From NCBI GenBank assembly GCA_963760125.1, contig CAVXBV010000017.1, positions 62,001-126,000 of the forward strand: DNA of 64,000 nt, in the 5' to 3' direction. The notes under the pieces are model-generated. The model was not told the origin of the DNA and made no database searches. It saw only the letters and a program-made list of their open reading frames with translations. The position numbers were made by a program, and so were the translations under genes. Numbering within the stretch: position 1 is the first letter of the stretch; each line of letters begins with the position of its first letter. Origin of the DNA: RYN-111 sp963760125 (GTDB lineage: Bacteria; Actinomycetota; Actinomycetes; Mycobacteriales; SCTD01). Shown one piece after another: positions 8,570 to 15,881 of the stretch.

Positions 8570-9649
8570 GTGAAGCCACGCGTCGTCCTCGTGACGGGAG
8601 TCAGCCGCTACCTGGGCACCCGGGTCGCCAGCACCCTGGCCGCCGATCCGAGCATCGAGCGGGTCATCGGCGTCGACACGGTCCCCCCGCGGCCCGACGC
8701 GCTGCCCCAGCTCGGCCGTACCGAGTTCGTCCGGGCCGACATCCGCAACCCGCTGATCGCCAAGGTGATCGCGCAGGCCGAGGTCGACACGGTCGTGCAC
8801 ATGAACGTCATCGCCACCCCGCTCGGCGCCGGGGGACGGACCGCGATGAAGGAGATCAACGTCATCGGGACGATGCAGCTGCTGGCCGCGTGCCAGAAGG
8901 CGCCGTCCCTGCAGAAGCTCGTCGTCAAGAGCACCACGGCGGTGTACGGCAGCAGCCCGCGCGACCCGGCGCTGTTCACCGAGGACGCCGAGCCCAAGTC
9001 GCTGCCGAAGTCCGGCTACGCCAAGGACGCCGTCGAGGTCGAGGGGTACGTCCGCGGCTTCGGTCGGCGGCGCCCGGACGTCACGCTGTGCCTGCTGCGC
9101 TTCACCAACTTCATCGGGCCGGTCATCGAGACCCCGCTGACGCGCTACCTGTCCCTGCCGGTCGTGCCGACGGTCCTCGGGTTCGACCCGCGGATCCAGC
9201 TGTGCCACGAGGACGACGGGGTCGAGGCGCTGCGCCGCTGCACGGTCGAGGACCATCCCGGCATCTTCAACGTCGGCGGCGACGGCGTCCTGCTGCTGTC
9301 GCAGGCCGTCCGCCGCGTGGGACGCGTGTCCGTCCCGGTGCCTGCTCCCGCCGTGACGCTGGTGGGGTCGCTGTTCCGCCGCGCCGGGCTCGTCGACTTC
9401 AGCCCCGAGCAGATGCGCTACCTCGAGCACGGCCGGGTCGCCGACGTCAGCCGGTTCGGCGAGGAGCTCGGCTGGAGCCCGCGCTCGACCGTCGAGGCGA
9501 TGCAGTCCTTCGTCGAACGAGCCCCCCGCCTGCTCAACCCCGAGACCATCGCCGCGGCCGAGCAGCGCCTGGTGCGGCTGCTCGCCCAGCGGCACGCCGT
9601 TCCCCCGACGGCCGCCCCGACTGCTTCTGAGGAGCCTGCCCGTGCCTGA
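8570..9649 (+). CDS. NAD-dependent epimerase/dehydratase (extended SDR-like)
   Basis: 359 residues from the GTG at 8570, chosen because GAGGAG sits eight bases upstream. The frame is open back to 8534 without an obvious RBS. N-terminal Rossmann motif VVLVTGVSRYLGTRVAST is a variant of TGxxGxxG. TAVYGSSPRDP and LRFTNFIGPVIETP are SDR-like. The catalytic YxxxK is not evident (SGYAKDAVEVEG has Lys at +2), so activity may differ or be absent. Overlaps the acyltransferase by eight bases, a pairing that suggests a role in lipid or envelope metabolism (inference). Confidence 0.75.
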   Translation: MKPRVVLVTGVSRYLGTRVASTLAADPSIERVIGVDTVPPRPDALPQLGRTEFVRADIRNPLIAKVIAQAEVDTVVHMNVIATPLGAGGRTAMKEINVIGTMQLLAACQKAPSLQKLVVKSTTAVYGSSPRDPALFTEDAEPKSLPKSGYAKDAVEVEGYVRGFGRRRPDVTLCLLRFTNFIGPVIETPLTRYLSLPVVPTVLGFDPRIQLCHEDDGVEALRRCTVEDHPGIFNVGGDGVLLLSQAVRRVGRVSVPVPAPAVTLVGSLFRRAGLVDFSPEQMRYLEHGRVADVSRFGEELGWSPRSTVEAMQSFVERAPRLLNPETIAAAEQRLVRLLAQRHAVPPTAAPTASEEPARA

Positions 9650-10592
9650 GGCCAGGGTCATCCCGCTGCGCGCCACCGCCAGCTCGGCTCCGCAGGAGCC
9701 CGTGCCGGCGGCCGCTCCCACCGGACCGCCTCCCCCCGCCGTACCCGCCTCGGACTGGGAGTCGAAGCTGGCCGGCGGACTGGCGTTCCTCCGCCGCCGG
9801 ATCACCGGCGACTACGAGGTCGACGAGTTCGGCTTCGACGCCGACCTCACCGACCACGTGCTGCTGCCGCCGCTCCGTCCGCTCTACGACAAGTGGTTCC
9901 GCGTCGAGACGCGCGGGCTGGACAACGTGCCGGACGTCGACGGCGCGCTGATCGTGGCCAACCACTCCGGCACGATCCCGGTCGACGCGCTGATGACGAT
10001 CCTCGCGCTGCACGACCACCACCCGGCCCACCGCACGCTGCGGCTGCTCGGCGCCGACCTGGTGTTCAGCCTGCCGGTCGTCGCGCCGCTGGCCCGCAAG
10101 GGCGGCAACACCCTGGCCTGCAACGCCGACGCCGAGCGGCTGCTCGCCGACGACCAGCTCGTGGGGGTCTTCCCCGAGGGCTTCAAGGGCATCGGCAAGC
10201 CGTTCTCCGAGCGGTACAAGCTGCAGCGCTTCGGCCGCGGTGGCTTCGTCTCGGCGGCGCTGCGCACCGGCAAGCCGATCATCCCGGTGTCGATCGTCGG
10301 GGCCGAGGAGATCTACCCGATCCTGGGCAACAGCAAGACGCTCTCGCGTCTGCTCGGCCTGCCGTACGTCCCGCTCACGCCGTTCTTCCCCTGGCTCGGA
10401 CCGCTCGGGGCGATCCCGCTGCCGAGCAAGTGGATCATCGAGTTCGGCGAGCCGATCGAGACCGCGTCGCTGGGCGGCGCCGCGGCGGCCGAGGACCCGA
10501 TGCTGGTCTTCAACCTCACCGACCAGGTGCGGGAGACCATCCAGTCCACGCTCTACACGCTGCTCATGCAGCGCCGCTCCGTCTTCTTCTGA
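9642..10592 (+). CDS. 1-acyl-sn-glycerol-3-phosphate acyltransferase-like (PlsC family)
   Basis: 316 residues. The acyltransferase core begins ALIVANHSGTIPVDALMTIL: a His-X6-Asp spacing (HSGTIPVD), as in a known subgroup of lysophospholipid/diacylglycerol acyltransferases, rather than the classical HX4D. VFPEGFKGIGKP is the EG(T/F) block and GKPIIPVSIVGAEEIYP the fourth block. The N-terminal 40 residues are Pro/Ala-rich and poorly conserved. Translationally coupled to the SDR gene upstream and convergent with the HAD gene. Confidence 0.82.
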   Translation: MPEARVIPLRATASSAPQEPVPAAAPTGPPPPAVPASDWESKLAGGLAFLRRRITGDYEVDEFGFDADLTDHVLLPPLRPLYDKWFRVETRGLDNVPDVDGALIVANHSGTIPVDALMTILALHDHHPAHRTLRLLGADLVFSLPVVAPLARKGGNTLACNADAERLLADDQLVGVFPEGFKGIGKPFSERYKLQRFGRGGFVSAALRTGKPIIPVSIVGAEEIYPILGNSKTLSRLLGLPYVPLTPFFPWLGPLGAIPLPSKWIIEFGEPIETASLGGAAAAEDPMLVFNLTDQVRETIQSTLYTLLMQRRSVFF

Positions 10593-10652
10593 CCCCTGCG
10601 TCATCACCCGCCAGCGTGACCGTGGGGGCTGATCTGAGGACGTAAGGGGGGG

Positions 10653-11576
10653 TCAGCGGCGGCGCAGGCGACCGAGCACGGTCGCTCGCTGGGCCTGGCG
10701 GCGCCGGAAGGCGAGCCCAGCCATCACGCCACCGGCGACCAGGCCACTGCCGAACGTCGCCGGGATGCCGACCTTCGCCGCCTTGCGGCCGGTGCGGAAG
10801 TCGCGGACCTCCCAGCCGTTCTCGCGCGCGGCGACGCGCAGCCCGGTGTCCGGGTTGATCGCCACGCCGTGCCCGACCGCGGAGAGCATGGGGATGTCGT
10901 TGGAGGAGTCGCTGTACGCCGTGCAGCGACTCAGGTCGAGCCCCTCACGCTACGCGAGCGCACGCACCGCCTCCGCCTTGGACGGCCCGTGCAGCGGCTC
11001 GCCCACCAGGCGGCCGGTGTAGAGCCCGTCCTCGATCTCCGCGACCGTCCCCAGCGCACCGGTGAGCCCGAGGCGCTTGGCGATGATGCGGGCCAGCTCG
11101 ACCGGGGTCGCGGTCACGAGGAACACCCGCTGGCCGGCGTCGAGGTGCGACTGGGCGAGGGCCTGGGTGCCGGACCAGATGCGCTGCGCCATCAGCTCGT
11201 CGTAGATCTCCTCGCCGTACGCCACGATGTCCGCGACGCTCTTGCCGGCGACCAGCGACAGGGCCTTCTCGCGCGCCTCGGCGACGGCCGCGAGGTCCTC
11301 CTTGCCGCGGACCCGGAACATGAGCTGCTGCCAGCCGAAGCGCACCAGGTCGCCCGTGGTGACGAGGCCTCGCTTGGCCATGCCCTTGCCGAAGAAGTAG
11401 ATCGACGCCCCGCGGATCATGGTGTTGTCGACGTCGAAGAACGCCGCGGCGGTCGGGTCGGCGACGGTCGCGAGCGACGCCTCGACCTCGACGGCGGCTG
11501 CGGAGGCTGCCCCCGCGAGCACGGCACTGACCCCGTCGCCCTCGGACCGGCGCCACGATCGTCCCCGCAGTCTCAC
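10653..11576 (-). CDS. HAD-IB family phosphatase (SerB-like) with internal amber codon
   Basis: Reconstructed 307 residues. HAD motif I is FFDVDNTMIRG, motif II the LVTATP block, the motif III Lys lies in HGPSKAEAVRALA. Codon 209 (bases 10950-10952) is then TAG, where GAG would give AEREGLDLSRC. In the same frame the protein continues through YSDSSNDIPMLSAVGHG, the acidic motif IV essential for Mg binding, to a hydrophobic stretch (GSGLVAGGVMAGLAF) and a basic tail. So only one base change separates it from an intact gene. GTG start at 11576 or 11579. The true product is uncertain: possibly a phospholipid or serine phosphatase. Confidence 0.75.
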
Positions 11577-11616
11577 CACAGCACGAACCCTACTGGTCGG
11601 GTCGGCCCCGGAACGG

Positions 11617-11654
11617 CACGAAGCCCCGCTCCGGTGAGGGAGCGGGGCTTCGTG
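11617..11654 (-). terminator. Strong intrinsic terminator after the first LPRTG gene
   Basis: A perfect 16-base-pair stem, CACGAAGCCCCGCTCC (11617-11632) against GGAGCGGGGCTTCGTG (11639-11654), with a six-base loop. It starts 16 bases beyond the stop of the LPRTG gene. There is no U-tract, as usual in actinobacteria. It insulates the surface protein from the HAD gene downstream. Confidence 0.85.
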
Positions 11655-11670
11655 GGACGTACAGGTGGGA

Positions 11671-13120
11671 CTACTCCGAGATGTGGGCCAGACGACGGCG
11701 GCGGGCCACCAGCGCGAGACCGAGCAGAGCGGTGGCCGCCGCGCCCGTGAGGGGCAGGTCGGCACCGGTGCGGGGGAGGGAGATGGCCTGCGCCGGCGGG
11801 GCCGTCACCACGGTGGGCGGCGTGACCTGCTGGGCCGTGATCTTGGTGACCTCGGCGGTGGCGGGCACCAGCGAGATGTCGACCAGCGGCTTGGCGAACC
11901 CGACCGGCTGGATGCGCAGGTGGGCGGCGTCGACGGCGCTGGAGGACTTGTCCGCGGTCATGACCGGGGCACCGGCGACCGGGCCGCTCAGCGTCGCGCC
12001 GAGCGCGCTCGTTGAGGACACCGGTGATGGTCGCGAGGGCACCGTTGACGGCGTCCTTGACGGCCGCGGGAACCGCGCTGCCACCGAGGACGGCGGTCAG
12101 CTTGCCCGTGACGTCGACCGACAGCAGGTCGGCGACGTTGACCTTCAGCACGCTGCTGGTGCCGTCGGAGGCGGCGTCGGAGACGTTCTTGCCAAGGGAG
12201 GCCGACGCGGTGGACGTCATGCCGTCCACCGTGACGAGGCCACCGAGCGCGGAGATGCCGGTGAGCTTGTTGGTCGCCTCGGAGGTGACGACGTCAGCGG
12301 TACGGCTGACGGTCTGCTCGGACTGGATGAGGCCGACGCTCAGCAGCGAGGTGTCCGCCGTCTTGAGCTTGATCTGCTGCGCGAGCAGCTGCGGCAGGGC
12401 GTTGAGCTCGACGATGACGGCGTCGACCGCGTCCTTGACCGGCTGGGCCGCACCGTTGGTGGCCGTGTTGACCTGGGTGACGACGCTGCCGAGCAGGTCG
12501 GTGACCGTGGTGGTGACCCCCGCGACCTGCTGCGCCGGCGCACCGGTGGGCAGGGTGCCGACGACGCCGTTGAGGACGGTCGTGAGCTGCGCGGTCAGGG
12601 CGTCGAGGACGGCCTGCAGGTTGCCCGCACCCTCGACGCGAAGGTTCGCGACGGAGGAGAGCGAGTGGGCGATCTGGCCGGCGACGTCCGGGTTGGCCGT
12701 CTCGGAGGTCAGCTGCAGCACGCCGCCGCTGATGAGGGGGTTGGCCGGGAACGTGCCCTGCGACGCCGGGTTCGGCGTGCCGTAGGTGGCGGTCAGGGCC
12801 TTGTCGAGGGCCTCGCTGACAACGGGGATGTTGCCGTTCGCGCCGAGGATCGACTTGGTGACGGCCGCGGCGGGCGTGGTGAAGGAGCTCGTCCGGACGT
12901 TGCTGCCCGTCAGGACCAGGTCCTGGGTGATCTTGTCACCGATGGACGGGAGGGCAACCGGCAGGTTGAGCTCGATGTGGAGAACGCTTCCGCCGCCAGC
13001 GGCGTTGAAGACGTCCTTGGTGGCGGTGGCAGCTGAAGCGCTGCCGACACCGGCAGCGACGAGCGTGCCGGTGGCGAGGGCGAGGGCTGTGAGCCGTGCG
13101 ACCCGTCCGTTGCTGGTCAT
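11671..13120 (-). CDS. Secreted LPXTG-anchored Ala/Thr/Val-rich surface protein, frameshifted
   Basis: Starts ATG at 13120 with AAGGGGA seven bases upstream. A signal peptide (LTALALATGTLVAAGVGSAS, then AA) is followed by a long low-complexity region of short amphipathic helices. One surplus base near 12012 shifts the frame. The repaired C-terminus is ISLPRTGADLPLTGAAATAL with a further hydrophobic stretch and VARRRR, a classical sortase sorting signal (LPRTG, membrane span, Arg tail). About 480 residues. No catalytic domain seen; no function assigned. A related protein lies at 35132-36790. Located next to rsbN/bldN, but the intervening 311 bases carry its own promoter region. Confidence 0.75.
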
Positions 13121-13431
13121 GTGATCCCCTTGTTCACGAAAGCACCTATGTGGTGCATGTCTCGGCATTCCGGACGTCTCGCTTGAGCCGGACATCTGGT
13201 CCGGGGGCTTGCCGTCTTGCCCCCCTCAACGACGCCGTGACGAGGAGGTGACGCGTCGCACAGCACTTCTTTTTCCGCAGCGGCAAAAAGATTCGGACAT
13301 CCCGGACGCAAGGGCACGTTCCGCCCCCGGAACGCGCAGAAACTGTGCTGGGCCGGTGGCTCAGGGTGACCGCGGCGGGTGACCGCGGCGGGTGAAAACG
13401 ACGCTCTCGGCAGAGCTGCCGCGAGACGGAC
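13121..13431. promoter_or_regulatory. 311-base non-coding region upstream of the LPRTG gene
   Basis: Contains CCGGAC at 13188-13193 facing GTCCGG at 13199-13204 across five bases, a further pair of CGGAC motifs around 13292-13310, a locally A/T-rich patch (CTTCTTTTTCC, CAAAAAGATT at about 13266-13293), and a tandem 13-base duplication GTGACCGCGGCGG at 13366-13391 just beyond the rsbN stop. No ORF with family likeness is seen. It is probably the promoter/operator of the LPRTG gene. Confidence 0.5.
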
Positions 13432-14688
13432 CTACTGCTGGGGCGGAAGCGCAGCCAGGGTCGGCAGGACCGTCGGGACCGGCGCCGGGAGCGGCACGGG
13501 CAGCGGCGGCAGGGTCGGGATCAGCGACACGACGGGCGAGGGGAGCAGCGTCGTGACGGCGGTCGGCAACGGGCCGGGCGCGCTGGTCGGCGTCGAGGAC
13601 GGCGAGGCGCTCGGCGCCGGGCTGGCGGACGACGTGGGAGACGGGGTCGGCGACGGCGTGCTCCCCGTCGGCTCCGGCGCCGGGGCGGGCGCGGGGGTCG
13701 GCGACGGGCCGCTGCACTGGCAGTCGGGCACGCCGTTGGTGTCGACCCTGGTCGGCGTCGGGTCGGCCGTTGCGCCCGGCGTGGGCTCGGGCTCGGCCGG
13801 CAGCGTCGGGCCGGCGTTGCCGGGGAAGCACTCCCCGCCGCAGGCGCCGAGGGCCAGCTGCTGCTTGGCCTCGCTGCCCACGTCGAAGACGAGCTCGAGC
13901 GAGGTCTGCGCGCTCGGCAGGGTGTCGGCGGGGAGGCTGTCGATCAGGGAGCGCAGCGCATCCTGCTGGGTCGAGGCGAAGCTGGTGAGGATCGCCAACG
14001 GCTCCGACTTGCCGGTGGCGCGGTAAGCGCTCTGCAGCAGCCTGGCTCCGCTCTGGGTCTCGCCGTTGAACGCCGCGAGGGTCGAGACGATGCGCGCGCT
14101 GGTGGAGCCGCCGAACGCCAGCCCACTTGCCGACGGGACGTCGGTCGCCGCGCCGAGGGCGAGCTGGCCCTCGCCACGAGCGAGCGCGCCTACCTCGCGC
14201 AGGCGGGTCGCGGCGAACTCGAGGTGCTTGGAGCCGCGGGCGGTGTCGCCGGAGGCGAAGCTGAGCTCGACACCCTCAGCGGCACGCTTCAGGCCGTAGA
14301 ACGGGGCGCCGGGCAAGGAGCGGGACGACGCCAGGCCCACGCCGCTGATGGCGACGACACCGGCCATCGAGCCTGCGAGGACCCCGATGCGGCGCTGCGC
14401 CTTGCGGCTCTGCGTCCAGCTGACCGCCGCGTCGAGAGCGGAGGGCTTGCCGGCCTCGGCGACCTCGCCGATCGAGGCCTGGACGGTGGCCACGGCGAGC
14501 AGGCGCTGACGCAACTGGGCGCGGAACTCGGGCCGCGGCATCGCCAACGCGTCGAGCGAAGGAGCGACCGCGCGCAGGCGGGTCGCCAGCGTGAGCTGGC
14601 TGGTGGTGAGCACGCCGGGGCCGGCCACGGCGCCGTCCAGCAGGCGGGCCAGCTCCTCGGCCCGAGCGCGGGTGCCCAGCGGGTTCAT
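13432..14688 (-). CDS. rsbN: RsbN-like anti-sigma factor (DUF5667 protein)
   Basis: 418 residues from ATG 14688, chosen because AGGAG lies seven bases upstream. The cytoplasmic N-terminus has ARAEELARLLDGA, then a single membrane span (IGVLAGSMAGVVAISGVGLA) at about residues 105-125. The DUF5667 block follows: LPGAPFYGLKRAAEGVELSF and the helical tail QDALRSLIDSLPADTLP. The last 110 residues are a Pro/Ser/Thr spacer (PTPSPTSSASPAPSASPSST). In Streptomyces rsbN lies directly downstream of bldN and holds BldN inactive. Identical gene order and topology support the same role here. Confidence 0.8.
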   Translation of the reverse strand: MNPLGTRARAEELARLLDGAVAGPGVLTTSQLTLATRLRAVAPSLDALAMPRPEFRAQLRQRLLAVATVQASIGEVAEAGKPSALDAAVSWTQSRKAQRRIGVLAGSMAGVVAISGVGLASSRSLPGAPFYGLKRAAEGVELSFASGDTARGSKHLEFAATRLREVGALARGEGQLALGAATDVPSASGLAFGGSTSARIVSTLAAFNGETQSGARLLQSAYRATGKSEPLAILTSFASTQQDALRSLIDSLPADTLPSAQTSLELVFDVGSEAKQQLALGACGGECFPGNAGPTLPAEPEPTPGATADPTPTRVDTNGVPDCQCSGPSPTPAPAPAPEPTGSTPSPTPSPTSSASPAPSASPSSTPTSAPGPLPTAVTTLLPSPVVSLIPTLPPLPVPLPAPVPTVLPTLAALPPQQ

Positions 14689-14749
14689 GGTCGGGCTCCT
14701 CTCGTGGCGGGTCGGGTCGGACGCCCCGCGTAGGGCGCCTGTACCCACC

Positions 14750-14778
14750 GCAACGACAAGCAGGGCTCAAGAGTGACG
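14750..14778 (-). promoter_or_regulatory. Candidate ECF (BldN-type) promoter of rsbN
   Basis: On the minus strand CGTCAC (14778-14773) and CGTTGC (14755-14750) are separated by 17 bases, within the 166-base gap between bldN and rsbN. From memory the BldN consensus is close to CGTAAC-N16/17-CGTTGA. The match is partial, so this is a hypothesis of autoregulation. Confidence 0.35.
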
Positions 14779-14854
14779 GCCTGAGAGCCGAAACTCCTCG
14801 GAATGACCTGAGTCACTGCCCGGTCGGGCACGAACGGGACGAAACGCGGCAGCA

Positions 14855-15679
14855 TCACAGCTCGACCCCCTCGGGCAGCAGCCGTCCGAGCGTCCGGATC
14901 GCGCGGTACTGCAGGGCCTTGATGGCCCCGTCGTTCTTGCCCATGATCTGTGCGGTCTCGCTGACCGACAGCCCCTGCAGGAAGCGCAGCACGATGCACT
15001 CCTGCTGCTCCTCGTTGAGCTGCTTGACGGCCTCGAGCAGCACCTTGTTCTGCATCGCCTCGAGGACCTCGCCCTCGGGCCCGGCCTGCACCGGGGCGTT
15101 GCTCGCGTCCGACACGTCGTCCGTGGTCAGCTCGAGGCGGTAGCGGCTGCTCTTGTAGTGGTCGGCGATGAGGTTGCGGGCGATGGTGACGAACCAGGCG
15201 CCCACGTCACGCCCCTGCCACGTGAAGGAGGAGATGCGGCGCAGCGCCCGCAGGAAGGTCTCCGACGTGAGGTCCTCGGCCAGCTGGGAGCTCGGCACCC
15301 GGTAGACGATGTAGCGGTACACCTGGTCGACGTACCGGTCGTAGAGCTCGCCGAACGCCTCGGCGTCCCCGGTCTGCGCGCGCTGGACGAGGCCGATCGC
15401 GATCGCCGTCTCGCCCTCCGGGGCCGCGTGCTCGACCGGCTCGTCCGCGGGCGGCTCGGAGCCCTGGGCAGGGATCGCGAGCGCTGCCCGGCCGCTGCCG
15501 ACGCGGTTGGTCGAGGTCATCGCGTACGGCGGGAGCGGTCCACCGCTCAGCGGGTCGTGGGCCACGCGAGCCGCGCGGGCCTGCAGGACCTTCGCGTCAC
15601 GTCGCGCGTCCGAGACGGCGGCGCGCAGCGCGCTGCACCCGCCCGACAGACCGTCCACGCCGAGGAGCGTCCGGCTCAT
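14855..15679 (-). CDS. bldN: ECF RNA polymerase sigma factor, BldN family
   Basis: 274 residues from ATG 15679, preferred because GGAGGG lies eight bases upstream and the N-terminus then reads MSRTLLGVDGLSGGCSALRA, like the start of Streptomyces BldN. An N-terminal extension of about 90 residues is the counterpart of the BldN pro-sequence. Sigma region 2: AFGELYDRYVDQVYRYIVYR, LAEDLTSETFLRALRRI, FTWQGRDVGAWFVTIARNLI. Region 4: LNEEQQECIVLRFLQGLSVS, ETAQIMGKNDGAIKALQYRA. In streptomycetes BldN directs aerial-hypha genes including chaplins and bldM. No chaplin domain is seen in this window. Confidence 0.9.
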   Translation of the reverse strand: MSRTLLGVDGLSGGCSALRAAVSDARRDAKVLQARAARVAHDPLSGGPLPPYAMTSTNRVGSGRAALAIPAQGSEPPADEPVEHAAPEGETAIAIGLVQRAQTGDAEAFGELYDRYVDQVYRYIVYRVPSSQLAEDLTSETFLRALRRISSFTWQGRDVGAWFVTIARNLIADHYKSSRYRLELTTDDVSDASNAPVQAGPEGEVLEAMQNKVLLEAVKQLNEEQQECIVLRFLQGLSVSETAQIMGKNDGAIKALQYRAIRTLGRLLPEGVEL

Positions 15680-15869
15680 GCGCAGCACCCTCCGGCGGGA
15701 GCGGCGCAGGCCACTACCGCTGGGGTCAGGCCCTGTGACGGGCCGGGTGCCGGCATCAGGCTCCGATCGGTCGCGCTCCGTGCTGGACGACAAAGAAGGA
15801 TGGGGCGCGGGTAGCAGCCCATGGTAGGCCCCTCGACAGGCTCAGCGCCCGTCTTGACCCCTCCCGACG

Positions 15870-15875
15870 TACGCT
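15870..15875 (+). promoter_or_regulatory. -10 hexamer of a leaderless promoter (PBP)
   Basis: TACGCT six bases before the ATG at 15882. TTGACC at 15854-15859 is too close to serve as its -35. Confidence 0.5.
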
Positions 15876-15881
15876 CGCGTC

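Noticed and set aside
10950..10952. Amber codon as programmed recoding (pyrrolysine or readthrough)
   Set aside because: No Pyl genes are seen, the expected residue is an ordinary Glu one base change away, and nearby genes also carry sequence faults.
12012..12785. Plus-strand ORF of 257 codons opposite the LPRTG gene
   Set aside because: It is the antisense shadow of a high-GC coding region. It has no RBS or family motifs, and the opposite strand has a signal peptide and sorting signal.
14855..15793. Longer bldN start at 15793
   Set aside because: No Shine-Dalgarno there, while ATG 15679 has GGAGGG and yields the conserved BldN N-terminus.
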